A stretch of 64,000 bases of DNA from Enterobacter kobei (lineage in GTDB: Bacteria; Pseudomonadota; Gammaproteobacteria; Enterobacterales; Enterobacteriaceae), in NCBI RefSeq assembly GCF_018323985.1, contig NZ_AP024590.1, positions 3,472,001 through 3,536,000 of the forward strand. Reading direction: 5' to 3'. Numbering within the stretch: the stretch's first letter is position 1; every line of letters begins with the position of its first letter. Position numbers and translations under genes: made by a program. The notes below the pieces were generated by a model. It saw nothing but the letters and a program-made list of their open reading frames with translations. It had not been told where the DNA came from and did no database searches. Below, piece after piece: positions 25,287-33,401 of this stretch.

Positions 25287-26561
25287 TTATTCACCAGAAG
25301 CTTGCTGCGCTTCCGGTTTGCCATACATCAGCATCGGTTTGGATTGACCCTGAATGACGGACTCATCGATGACCACTTTCTCGACATCTTCCATGGACGG
25401 TAAGTCGTACATGGTGTCGAGCAGTGCGGCTTCAACGATAGAACGCAGGCCACGGGCACCGGTTTTACGCGCCATCGCTTTCTTGGCGATAGCATCCAGC
25501 GCTTCGTCACGGAATTCCAGATCAACACCTTCCAGATTAAACAGCGCCTGATACTGCTTGGTCAGGGCGTTTTTCGGCTCTTTCAGGATCTGGATCAGCG
25601 CGTCTTCGCTCAGTTCGTTCAGCGTGGCGACAACCGGCAGACGGCCGATGAACTCAGGGATCAGACCAAATTTGATCAGATCTTCCGGCTCCACCTGGGC
25701 CAGCAGTTCGCCTTCCTGCGGTTTTTCAGATTTCCCTTTTACCGTCGCGCCAAAACCAATGCCGGAGCCGGTTTCTACACGATGGGAGATCACTTTATCG
25801 AGGCCAGCAAACGCGCCGCCACAGATAAAGAGGATCTTGGAGGTATCAACCTGCAGGAACTCCTGCTGCGGATGCTTGCGTCCACCCTGCGGCGGAACAG
25901 CAGCAACCGTGCCTTCAATCAGTTTCAACAGCGCCTGCTGCACGCCTTCACCGGAAACGTCACGGGTGATGGACGGGTTGTCAGACTTACGAGAAATCTT
26001 GTCGATTTCATCGATATAGACGATGCCACGCTGCGCTTTTTGCACATCGTAGTCACATTTTTGCAGCAGTTTCTGGATGATGTTTTCCACATCTTCACCC
26101 ACGTAACCGGCTTCGGTCAGGGTGGTGGCATCCGCCATCGTGAACGGCACATCCAGCAGGCGTGCCAGCGTTTCGGCCAGCAGGGTTTTACCGGAACCGG
26201 TTGGGCCGATCAGCAGAATGTTACTTTTGCCGAGCTCAACACCGTTGCTGGTATCCCCATTGCGCAGACGTTTGTAGTGGTTGTAAACCGCCACGGCCAG
26301 CACTTTTTTGGCCTGTTCCTGACCAATAACATAATCATCCAGATGATGACGAATTTCGTGCGGCGTCGGCAGCGCGCTACGCTCGCGATGCGGCGCAACT
26401 TCTTTGATCTCTTCGCGAATGATGTCATTACACAGATCAACACATTCGTCGCAGATATACACGGACGGCCCGGCAATCAGCTTGCGCACTTCATGCTGGC
26501 TTTTGCCGCAAAAAGAGCAATACAACAGTTTGCCCGAACCATCTTTGCGTTTATCTGTCAT
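25287..26561 (-). CDS. clpX: ClpXP protease ATPase subunit
   Basis: 424 residues, as in E. coli. AAA+ unfoldase that feeds substrates such as SsrA-tagged proteins to ClpP. The N-terminal zinc domain has four cysteines (CSFCGKSQ and CDECVDLC). Walker A is GPTGSGKTLLAET, pore loop GYVGEDV and Walker B YIDEIDKIS; sensor-2 is in KTGARGLRS. The ClpP-contacting loop (IGFGA region) is present. The start ATG 26561 matches MTDKRKDGSGKLLYC; the 18-residue upstream extension is unsupported. clpP is 124 bp upstream and the two are usually cotranscribed. Confidence 0.98.
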   Translation of the reverse strand: MTDKRKDGSGKLLYCSFCGKSQHEVRKLIAGPSVYICDECVDLCNDIIREEIKEVAPHRERSALPTPHEIRHHLDDYVIGQEQAKKVLAVAVYNHYKRLRNGDTSNGVELGKSNILLIGPTGSGKTLLAETLARLLDVPFTMADATTLTEAGYVGEDVENIIQKLLQKCDYDVQKAQRGIVYIDEIDKISRKSDNPSITRDVSGEGVQQALLKLIEGTVAAVPPQGGRKHPQQEFLQVDTSKILFICGGAFAGLDKVISHRVETGSGIGFGATVKGKSEKPQEGELLAQVEPEDLIKFGLIPEFIGRLPVVATLNELSEDALIQILKEPKNALTKQYQALFNLEGVDLEFRDEALDAIAKKAMARKTGARGLRSIVEAALLDTMYDLPSMEDVEKVVIDESVIQGQSKPMLMYGKPEAQQASGE

Positions 26562-26685
26562 GAGTAAAAACCTCTTTTCTGTTCTTTGTGCCGCACACGA
26601 CGACGCAAATGCCAATCCAGGCGCAGGACGCTACCTGCATAGTGCCGCTCTTACTGATTATAGCGGTACACGTCTGGCCTGAGCA

Positions 26686-27309
26686 TTAATTACGATGGGT
26701 CAAAATCGAATCGACCAGACCGTACTCTACTGCCTCTGGAGCAGAGAGGAAGCGGTCACGTTCAGTATCACGTTCGATTTGTTCTAATGATTGACCCGTA
26801 TGGTGCGCCATAAGTTCATTCATGCGCCCTTTTACTTTCAGGATTTCACGCGCGTGAATTTCAATGTCCGTGGCCTGGCCCTGATAGCCACCCAGCGGCT
26901 GGTGAATCATGACGCGCGAATTCGGCAGGCAGAAACGCTTGCCTTTAGCGCCCGCAGTCAGCAGGAATGCGCCCATAGAGGCAGCCTGCCCCATACAGAT
27001 GGTGCTGACGTCCGGCTTAATAAATTGCATGGTGTCGTAAATCGACATCCCGGCAGTGATCACACCACCCGGAGAGTTAATATACAGGTAAATGTCTTTT
27101 TCCGGGTTTTCCGCTTCCAGAAACAGCATCTGCGCCACAATCAGATTAGCCATGTGGTCTTCGACCTGACCGGTCATGAAAATGACACGTTCCTTGAGAA
27201 GACGGGAGTAGATATCAAAAGAACGCTCACCGCGCGAGGTCTGTTCAATGACCATTGGCACCAGCGCCATATGGGGTGCAAAGTTATCTCGTTCGCCGCT
27301 GTATGACAT
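26686..27309 (-). CDS. clpP: ClpP protease proteolytic subunit
   Basis: 207 residues, as in E. coli. Tetradecameric serine protease chamber used by ClpX and ClpA. A 14-residue propeptide ends at HM, before ALVPMVIEQ. The catalytic triad is Ser111 (GQAASMGA), His136 (MIHQPLGG) and the Asp near 185 (in ERDTERDRF). The start ATG 27309 has an AGGAGAC site. The sigma-32-type promoter at 27430-27459 explains heat induction. It lies between tig and clpX in the conserved order. Confidence 0.98.
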   Translation of the reverse strand: MSYSGERDNFAPHMALVPMVIEQTSRGERSFDIYSRLLKERVIFMTGQVEDHMANLIVAQMLFLEAENPEKDIYLYINSPGGVITAGMSIYDTMQFIKPDVSTICMGQAASMGAFLLTAGAKGKRFCLPNSRVMIHQPLGGYQGQATDIEIHAREILKVKGRMNELMAHHTGQSLEQIERDTERDRFLSAPEAVEYGLVDSILTHRN

Positions 27310-27429
27310 GTCCGTCTCCTGGATAAAAAATAAATAAACCTGCTGGACCGATTCTACTTGAGTATGACTGGTCTGACTACGACCACCCTGGACGGATATT
27401 CAGCAAGAACACTTCTGTCAGTCTCCCTG

Positions 27430-27459
27430 TAATGGGGATGGCTACGCCTTATTTCAAGC
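27430..27459 (-). promoter_or_regulatory. Heat-shock (sigma-32) promoter of clpP
   Basis: The minus strand has CTTGAAA, then 14 bp, then CCCCATTA, a close match to the sigma-32 consensus about 120 bp upstream of clpP. Confidence 0.8.
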
Positions 27460-27530
27460 ATAACAAGCTTTTGGCTTAACGCTAACACTGAAACGCGCTT
27501 TTAGCACTCATCCTAAAAAGTCTGGATGAT

Positions 27531-27563
27531 AAAAAAGCCCGACACAGTGAAGTGACGGGCTTT
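27531..27563 (-). terminator. tig terminator
   Basis: AAAGCCCG and CGGGCTTT pair; on the minus strand the stem is followed by TTTTTT. Confidence 0.88.
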
Positions 27564-27593
27564 GTGGTTATATTTTGTACGTAATGGCGAAAC

Positions 27594-28892
27594 TTACGCC
27601 TGCTGGTTCATCAGCTCGTTGAAGGAAGTGGCTTTTTCAGTCACTTTCGCTTTTTCCAGAACGGCTTCAACAGCCTGCTCTTCAAGCGCAACGTTACGCA
27701 TGTTTTCCATCAGCTCTTTGTTTTTGCTGTAGAATTCAACCACTTCTTTCGGATCTTCGTAGGCAGACGCCATTTCTTCGATCAGCGCGTTAACACGGGC
27801 TTCGTCAGCTTTCAGCTCATGGGTACGGATCACTTCACCCAGCAGCAGGCCAACAACTACGCGACGTTTAGCCTGTTCTTCGAACAGTTCACGCGGCAGT
27901 TCCAGCGCTTGTTTCTCGTTGCCACCAAAACGCTGTGCAGCCTGACGACGCAGTACGTCGATTTCGCTGTCGATCAGCGCAGCCGGCACGTCGATTTCGT
28001 TGGCTTTCACCAGACCGTCGATCGCCTGAGTCTTCACACGGTTACGCACAGCGCCTTTCAGCTCGCGATCCATGTTTTTACGCACTTCTGCACGCAGACC
28101 TTCGAGGGAACCATCTTCAACGCCGAAACGCTTGATGAATTCTTCGGTCAGTTCCGGCATTTCGCGCTCTTCAACTTTTTTCAGGTTGATGACGAACTTA
28201 GCGGCTTTACCTTTCAGGTTTTCAGCGTGGTACTCTTCCGGGAAGGTCACGTCGATGGTGAACTCTTCGCCCGCTTTGTGGCCTTTGATACCGTCTTCAA
28301 AGCCCGGGATCATACGACCCTGGCCCATTGCCAGTACGAAATCAGTGGCTTTGCCGCCTTCAAACTCTTCGCCGTCTACAGAACCGGTGAAATCAACGGT
28401 TACGCGGTCTTCAGCTTCAACAGCGCCGTCTTTTTCTTTCCAGGTCGCCTGCTGCTTGCGCAGGGTGTCGAGCATGCCATCAACGTCAGCTTCGGTCACT
28501 TCAACAACCGGCTTCTCAACTTCGATGGTGTCCAGACCGGACAGTTTCACTTCCGGATACACTTCGAACTCAACAGAGTAAGTGAAGTCTTCACCGAGTT
28601 TGTACTCGCCCGGCACATAGTTAGGTGCGCCAGCCGGATTGATTTTTTCCTGAATGATCGCATCAACAAAGTTGCGGCTCATCAGTTCGCCCAGCACGTC
28701 CTGGCGTACAGATGCGCCATAACGCTGAGCAACAACGGACATCGGTACTTTGCCCTTGCGGAAGCCGTCGATGCGAACTTTCTTCGCTACGTTAACCAGC
28801 TCGCTCTTCACAGCGGTCTCGATGCTGTCAGCAGCGATAGTAATCGTTACACGGCGCCCAAGGCCCTGAGTGGTCTCAACTGAAACTTGCAT
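27594..28892 (-). CDS. tig: Trigger factor
   Basis: 432 residues, as in E. coli. Ribosome-bound chaperone that shelters emerging chains. The N-terminal ribosome-binding domain has the signature GFRKGKVP at 43-50; an FKBP-type peptidyl-prolyl isomerase domain follows (about 150-245; DRVTVDFTGSVDGEEFEGG). The helical C-terminal arms complete the chaperone cradle. The start ATG 28892 follows TGAGGTAAC. A TCGACT/TATAAT promoter lies about 150 bp upstream, giving a long leader. Confidence 0.98.
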   Translation of the reverse strand: MQVSVETTQGLGRRVTITIAADSIETAVKSELVNVAKKVRIDGFRKGKVPMSVVAQRYGASVRQDVLGELMSRNFVDAIIQEKINPAGAPNYVPGEYKLGEDFTYSVEFEVYPEVKLSGLDTIEVEKPVVEVTEADVDGMLDTLRKQQATWKEKDGAVEAEDRVTVDFTGSVDGEEFEGGKATDFVLAMGQGRMIPGFEDGIKGHKAGEEFTIDVTFPEEYHAENLKGKAAKFVINLKKVEEREMPELTEEFIKRFGVEDGSLEGLRAEVRKNMDRELKGAVRNRVKTQAIDGLVKANEIDVPAALIDSEIDVLRRQAAQRFGGNEKQALELPRELFEEQAKRRVVVGLLLGEVIRTHELKADEARVNALIEEMASAYEDPKEVVEFYSKNKELMENMRNVALEEQAVEAVLEKAKVTEKATSFNELMNQQA

Positions 28893-29040
28893 CTTGTTAC
28901 CTCAAAAAATCACAGTGCTCGGTCAACTCTGGAAGCGCGTGTAAGTTTGGCTTCACAGTACCGGGATGTTCTCTTGAATCAGATATACATTCCCTGTCAC
29001 CAGAATCATCCCGAAGACATTCCGAAAAATAAGACGCAGC

Positions 29041-29069
29041 ATTATAGCGGCATCACTTTTATGAGTCGA
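29041..29069 (-). promoter_or_regulatory. Promoter of tig
   Basis: The minus strand has -35 TCGACT (29064-29069), a 17-bp spacer and a perfect -10 TATAAT (29041-29046). The 348-bp gap between tig and bolA (28893-29240) holds this promoter and the bolA terminator; I see no gene in it. Confidence 0.72.
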
Positions 29070-29162
29070 GAACGGTTATTGCGTACCAGATCGGCATTTT
29101 TCACAATTCCCGGCTAATTTTTGTCTGAATTTGGTGCAAACCGAACAAAACTCAGGCAAAAC

Positions 29163-29184
29163 AAAACGGCCCGCAGGCCGTTTT
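29163..29184 (-). terminator. bolA terminator
   Basis: AAAACGGCC and GGCCGTTTT form a perfect 9-bp stem around CGCA; on the minus strand it ends in GTTTTGTTTTG. Confidence 0.85.
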
Positions 29185-29240
29185 CACATATTCTGTACGC
29201 AACATACTGGAAAAGTTCCAGCGGTTGCAAATGCGATTTA

Positions 29241-29558
29241 TCAGGCGATGGTGCCTGCCCCCCGGCATGGCGGTGATGCCAGCACGGTATCCTGCAATCC
29301 TTCCCACTCTTTAATGGTGTAGGTATGCAGGGCTAACGCGTGTACGGAGCCTGCCAGTTCTTCCGCTAACGTACTGTAAATCATACGATGGCGCGTCAGG
29401 AAACGCTCGCCTGAAAAGCGATCGCTTACCAGAACGACTTTGAAATGGCTTTCTGAACCGGCCGGTACATTGTGACGATAGCTTTCATCAACAACTTCGA
29501 GATACGCGGGTTCAAACGCGGCGCTTAATTTTGATTCGATTTGGTCACGCATCATCAT
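29241..29558 (-). CDS. bolA: BolA stress regulator
   Basis: 105 residues, as in E. coli. Small class II KH-like protein involved in morphology and biofilm switching; it binds monothiol glutaredoxins with a 2Fe-2S cluster and can bind DNA. The motif FKVVLVSDRFSGERFLTRHRMIYSTLAEEL is strongly conserved. Three consecutive ATG codons begin the gene; 29558 is chosen because MMMRDQIESKL aligns with E. coli MMIRERIEEKL and follows a GGAGGAA site. A gearbox-like -10 element lies upstream. Confidence 0.94.
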   Translation of the reverse strand: MMMRDQIESKLSAAFEPAYLEVVDESYRHNVPAGSESHFKVVLVSDRFSGERFLTRHRMIYSTLAEELAGSVHALALHTYTIKEWEGLQDTVLASPPCRGAGTIA

Positions 29559-29604
29559 GATTTTATTCCTCCGACGACGATCAGAGATCACCCTTCCCTT
29601 TAAA

Positions 29605-29613
29605 TGTTAGCCG
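29605..29613 (-). promoter_or_regulatory. Possible gearbox -10 element of bolA
   Basis: The minus strand reads CGGCTAACA, close to the E. coli bolA gearbox -10 (CGGCTAGTA), 47 bp upstream of the start codon. No clear matching -35 is seen. Confidence 0.45.
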
Positions 29614-29864
29614 CTTTTACCACTTTCATAACACCAAAAAAACAAATATTTAGCTTTTGCGCGCGTTTCTCATTCAAAGGTATTAATCACTCAGGCAAGG
29701 TGACCCGTAAGGCCGGGTTTGGGACGCTGAAAAGGCACCAATGGTCAGAAAACAGACAAGACGATGAATTTACATGCGTTCCCTGGTTGCCGCGGCCGTT
29801 GGCGATGTTATGATGGCGGCAATTATTCTCTTAATAAGCATCCGATCTTCCGAGAGCCCCCGAC

Positions 29865-30443
29865 ATGTTAAAAAAACTGCTTTTCCCGTTGGTCGCCCTG
29901 TTTATGCTCGCAGGCTGCGCGACACCGCCAAACACCATTGACGTTTCACCTAAAATTACGCTGCCGCAGCAGGATCCGAGCCTGATGGGCGTGACCGTAA
30001 GCATTAACGGCGCCGATCAACGTCAGGACCAGGCGCTGGCGAAAGTCACTCGTGACAATCAACTGGTCACGCTGACCGCGTCCCGCGATCTGCGCTTCCT
30101 GTTGCAGGAAGTGCTGGAGAAACAGATGACCGCCCGCGGTTATATGGTGGGGCCAAACGGCGCAGTCAACCTGCAGATTATCGTCAACCAACTGTATGCT
30201 GATGTTTCCCAGGGCAACGTGCGCTACAACATCGCCACCAAAGCGGACATTGCTATTATTGCCACCGCGGCTAACGGCAATAAGATGACCAAAAACTATC
30301 GCGCAAGCTACTCCGTGGAAGGAGCGTTCACCGCCAAAAACGAGAACATTGCTAACGCGGTAAACAGCGTACTGACCGATACCATCGCGGACATGTCTCA
30401 GGACGTGAGCATCCACGAATTCATCAAACAGAACGCGCGTTAA
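29865..30443 (+). CDS. yajG: YajG family lipoprotein
   Basis: 192 residues. The signal peptide MLKKLLFPLVALFMLAGC ends in the lipobox LAGC. The body is the YajG domain, with ITLPQQDPSLMGVTVSINGADQR and SRDLRFLLQEVLEKQMTARGYMVGP; the C-terminus is SIHEFIKQNAR as in E. coli. The function is unknown. ampG follows after 43 bp, and the pair forms a conserved operon opposite bolA. Confidence 0.95.
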   Translation: MLKKLLFPLVALFMLAGCATPPNTIDVSPKITLPQQDPSLMGVTVSINGADQRQDQALAKVTRDNQLVTLTASRDLRFLLQEVLEKQMTARGYMVGPNGAVNLQIIVNQLYADVSQGNVRYNIATKADIAIIATAANGNKMTKNYRASYSVEGAFTAKNENIANAVNSVLTDTIADMSQDVSIHEFIKQNAR

Positions 30444-30486
30444 TCCTGCCCGCTGACCCGGCAGTCGTCGGGTCAGCGCTCCTCTT

Positions 30487-31962
30487 ATGTCAAACCACTA
30501 CCTGCGTATTTTCCAGCAACCTAAATCAGCGATCCTGCTGATCCTTGGCTTCGCCTCCGGTTTACCGCTCGCACTGACGTCAGGCACGTTACAGGCGTGG
30601 ATGACCGTCGAAAATATCGATCTAAAAACCATTGGTTTCTTTTCACTGGTCGGCCAGGCCTATGTCTTTAAGTTCCTCTGGTCGCCGGTGATGGATCGCT
30701 ACACGCCGCCCTTTTTAGGACGACGTCGTGGCTGGCTGCTGACCACACAGCTCTTGCTGCTGGTGGCGATTGCTGCAATGGGGTTTCTGGAGCCGGTAAG
30801 CCAGTTGCGCTGGATGGCTGCGCTGGCGGTGGTGATCGCATTTTGCTCGGCCTCCCAGGACATCGTTTTCGACGCCTGGAAAACCGACGTGCTGCCCGCA
30901 GAAGAACGCGGTGCGGGTGCGGCTATCAGCGTACTGGGCTATCGGCTCGGTATGCTGGTTTCCGGCGGGCTGGCCTTGTGGCTGGCGGATAAATGGCTGG
31001 GCTGGCAGGGCATGTACTGGCTGATGGCCGCCCTGCTTATCCCCTGTATCATTGCTACCCTGCTGGCACCGGAACCCAGTGATGTGATCCCGGTACCGAA
31101 ATCCCTTGAGCAGGCTGTTGTCGCGCCGCTACGTGATTTCTTTGGTCGCAACAACGCCTGGCTGATTTTACTCCTCATCGTCCTTTATAAGCTGGGTGAT
31201 GCGTTTGCCATGAGCCTGACCACCACTTTTCTCATCCGCGGCGTCGGCTTTGACGCCGGTGAGGTGGGCGTAGTGAATAAAACGCTGGGGCTGATCGCGA
31301 CCATTGTCGGGGCGTTATATGGCGGCGTGCTGATGCAACGCCTGACGCTGTTCCGCGCGCTGCTGATCTTTGGCGTGCTACAGGGCGTGTCCAATGCCGG
31401 ATACTGGTGGCTGTCGGTGACCGACAAACATCTTTACAGCATGGCGGCGGCGGTGTTCTTTGAGAATCTGTGCGGCGGTATGGGTACGGCAGCCTTTGTC
31501 GCGCTGCTGATGACGCTGTGCAACAAATCCTTCTCCGCCACGCAGTTTGCGCTGCTGTCTGCGCTGTCAGCGGTCGGGCGCGTCTATGTAGGCCCGATTG
31601 CCGGCTGGTTTGTTGAGGCGCATGGCTGGTCGACGTTTTATCTGTTCTCGGTCTTTGCCGCCATTCCGGGCCTGTTGCTGCTGCTGGTCTGTAAGCAGAC
31701 GCTGGAGTTTACCCAGCAAACGGACAGTTTCATCCCGCGCACCGAATATGCCCCGGCGTACCGACTGGCGCTGCGGATCCTGGCGGCTGGCTGCGTGCTG
31801 ATTGCTGGCTGGCTGGTCATTCTGCTTCTTAATGCGACGGGGTTGACCAACTGGGCGTTCGGCCTGCAACTGCTGGAATGGGGTGCACTACTGGCCATCG
31901 GCGGCATCGTTTACGGCGGCGTGCTCGACTACCTCGCCCTGCGCAAAACTCGTCTGATCTGA
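30487..31962 (+). CDS. ampG: Muropeptide permease
   Basis: 491-residue inner-membrane transporter of the major facilitator superfamily with about 14 hydrophobic helices. It imports GlcNAc-anhydroMurNAc peptides for cell-wall recycling and so supplies the signal for ampC beta-lactamase induction where AmpR is present. Recognisable segments: LILGFASGLPLALTSGTLQAWM, KFLWSPVMDRY, SASQDIVFDAWKTDVL. The start ATG 30487 is the only good candidate after yajG. Confidence 0.96.
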   Translation: MSNHYLRIFQQPKSAILLILGFASGLPLALTSGTLQAWMTVENIDLKTIGFFSLVGQAYVFKFLWSPVMDRYTPPFLGRRRGWLLTTQLLLLVAIAAMGFLEPVSQLRWMAALAVVIAFCSASQDIVFDAWKTDVLPAEERGAGAAISVLGYRLGMLVSGGLALWLADKWLGWQGMYWLMAALLIPCIIATLLAPEPSDVIPVPKSLEQAVVAPLRDFFGRNNAWLILLLIVLYKLGDAFAMSLTTTFLIRGVGFDAGEVGVVNKTLGLIATIVGALYGGVLMQRLTLFRALLIFGVLQGVSNAGYWWLSVTDKHLYSMAAAVFFENLCGGMGTAAFVALLMTLCNKSFSATQFALLSALSAVGRVYVGPIAGWFVEAHGWSTFYLFSVFAAIPGLLLLLVCKQTLEFTQQTDSFIPRTEYAPAYRLALRILAAGCVLIAGWLVILLLNATGLTNWAFGLQLLEWGALLAIGGIVYGGVLDYLALRKTRLI

Positions 31963-32196
31963 ACCGGTTAACGTCAGGTTTTTAATTGCCCGCAGTTATT
32001 ATTTTGATTAAATAACGAACGATAGCGGCGCCATTAGTCGCTATTATTCATTCGCGCAATCTTAAATTTCTTTAATTATTTTGTGCGGTTTAAAATAATG
32101 ACTACTCTTAAACGATTCAGCACGGTTATCAATTATTTCTTTCCGATAATGTTCTATAAATGCTGAATCAATGTTAATAATTTGTACTTAAATTTG

Positions 32197-32211
32197 ATTG
32201 GTTATACCAAT
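32197..32211. promoter_or_regulatory. PdhR box
   Basis: ATTGGTTATACCAAT is a perfect palindromic match to the PdhR core ATTGGT-N3-ACCAAT. PdhR, the pyruvate-sensing repressor, controls cyo in E. coli. Confidence 0.78.
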
Positions 32212-32355
32212 TAACCGAATCTATTAAGTGGAGGACGGAGTTTTGTTCTAACATAGGTGTAACTTAGGCGATCGCGAATTTTTACAGATTGTTGCATTCT
32301 ATGTGACGCGCGCGGCAGAACCCGGTTACACCTCGCTGACACCGCGCCATTCATG

Positions 32356-32384
32356 TTTACAGTAATGTAACCTTCCCGTAAAAT
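32356..32384 (+). promoter_or_regulatory. Probable promoter of cyoABCDE
   Basis: -35 TTTACA (32356-32361), 17-bp spacer and -10 TAAAAT (32379-32384), about 50 bp upstream of the cyoA start codon. Confidence 0.7.
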
Positions 32385-32434
32385 GCCCGCACACTTTAAA
32401 CGCCACCTGATCCCCGTGGAATTGAGGTCGTTAA

Positions 32435-33382
32435 ATGAGACTCAGGAAATACAATAAAAGTTTGGGACTGCTTTCGTTAATTGCAGGCACTGTTTTACTC
32501 AGTGGTTGCGATTCTGCGCTGCTGGACCCCAAAGGACAGATCGGACTGGAACAACGTTCCTTGATACTGACAGCTCTTGGGCTGATGTTGATTGTCGTGA
32601 TCCCCGCTATCGTGATGGCTATCGGCTTTGCCTGGAAGTATCGGGCGTCGAATAAGGATGCCAAATACAGCCCCAACTGGTCGCACTCGAACAAGGTTGA
32701 AGCTGTTGTCTGGACCATCCCCATCTTAATCATTATTTTCCTTGCAGTACTGACATGGAAAACCACGCACGCATTAGAACCAGGCAAGCCGCTGGATCAC
32801 GATGCGAAGCCGGTGACCATCGAAGTTATCGCTATGGACTGGAAATGGTTCTTCATTTATCCGGAGCAGGGTATTGCTACGGTGAATGAAATCGCCTTCC
32901 CGGCGAACACGCCAGTGGAATTCAAAATCACCTCTAACTCGGTGATGAACTCCTTCTTTATTCCGCGTCTGGGTAGCCAGATTTATGCGATGGCCGGGAT
33001 GCAGACTAAGCTGCACCTGATTGCCAACGAAGCCGGCACCTATGATGGTATTTCCTCCAACTACAGTGGCGCAGGTTTCTCCGGCATGAAGTTCAAAGCT
33101 ATTGCTACGCCGGATAACGCCACCTTTGACGCCTGGGTCGCCAAAGCGAAACAGTCTCCGAAAGTCATGAACGATATGGCGACGTACGAGAAAGTTGCGG
33201 CTCCGAGCGAATACAACAAGGTTGAATACTTCTCCAGCGTGAAACCGAATTTGTTTAAAGATGTTATTGGCAAATTTATGTCTCACGGGAAAAGCATGGA
33301 CGTGACGCAACCGGAAGGGGAACACAGTTCTCATGAAGGTATGGAAGGCATGGACATGAGTCACGCCCAAACCTCTCATTAA
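32435..33382 (+). CDS. cyoA: Cytochrome bo3 ubiquinol oxidase subunit II
   Basis: 315 residues. Lipoprotein signal ending LLSGC, two membrane helices (about 40-65 and 85-110) and a periplasmic cupredoxin-like domain that lacks the CuA ligands of cytochrome c oxidases (MDWKWFFIYPEQGIATVNEIAFPANTPVEF). The C-terminus is rich in His and Met (EGMEGMDMSHAQTSH). Part of the proton-pumping quinol oxidase used at high oxygen. The start ATG 32435 follows TTGAGG. It is the first gene of cyoABCDE. Confidence 0.97.
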   Translation: MRLRKYNKSLGLLSLIAGTVLLSGCDSALLDPKGQIGLEQRSLILTALGLMLIVVIPAIVMAIGFAWKYRASNKDAKYSPNWSHSNKVEAVVWTIPILIIIFLAVLTWKTTHALEPGKPLDHDAKPVTIEVIAMDWKWFFIYPEQGIATVNEIAFPANTPVEFKITSNSVMNSFFIPRLGSQIYAMAGMQTKLHLIANEAGTYDGISSNYSGAGFSGMKFKAIATPDNATFDAWVAKAKQSPKVMNDMATYEKVAAPSEYNKVEYFSSVKPNLFKDVIGKFMSHGKSMDVTQPEGEHSSHEGMEGMDMSHAQTSH

Positions 33383-33401
33383 GGGGCTGAGGAATAATAC
33401 G

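Larger units (their letters stand above)
31963..32434. other. AT-rich intergenic region before cyoABCDE
   Basis: This 472-bp gap contains no supported gene. It holds a PdhR box (32197-32211), the likely cyo promoter (32356-32384) and AT-rich stretches that could bind global regulators such as ArcA, Fnr or H-NS; I cannot assign those sites with confidence. Confidence 0.7.

Noticed and set aside
27819..28883. Long + strand reading frame (354 codons) opposite tig
   Set aside because: It is the antisense shadow of a highly conserved gene, has no family features, and appears only because of codon bias on the other strand. The same applies to the 367-codon frame opposite dxs (45886-46989) and the frames opposite lon and clpX.
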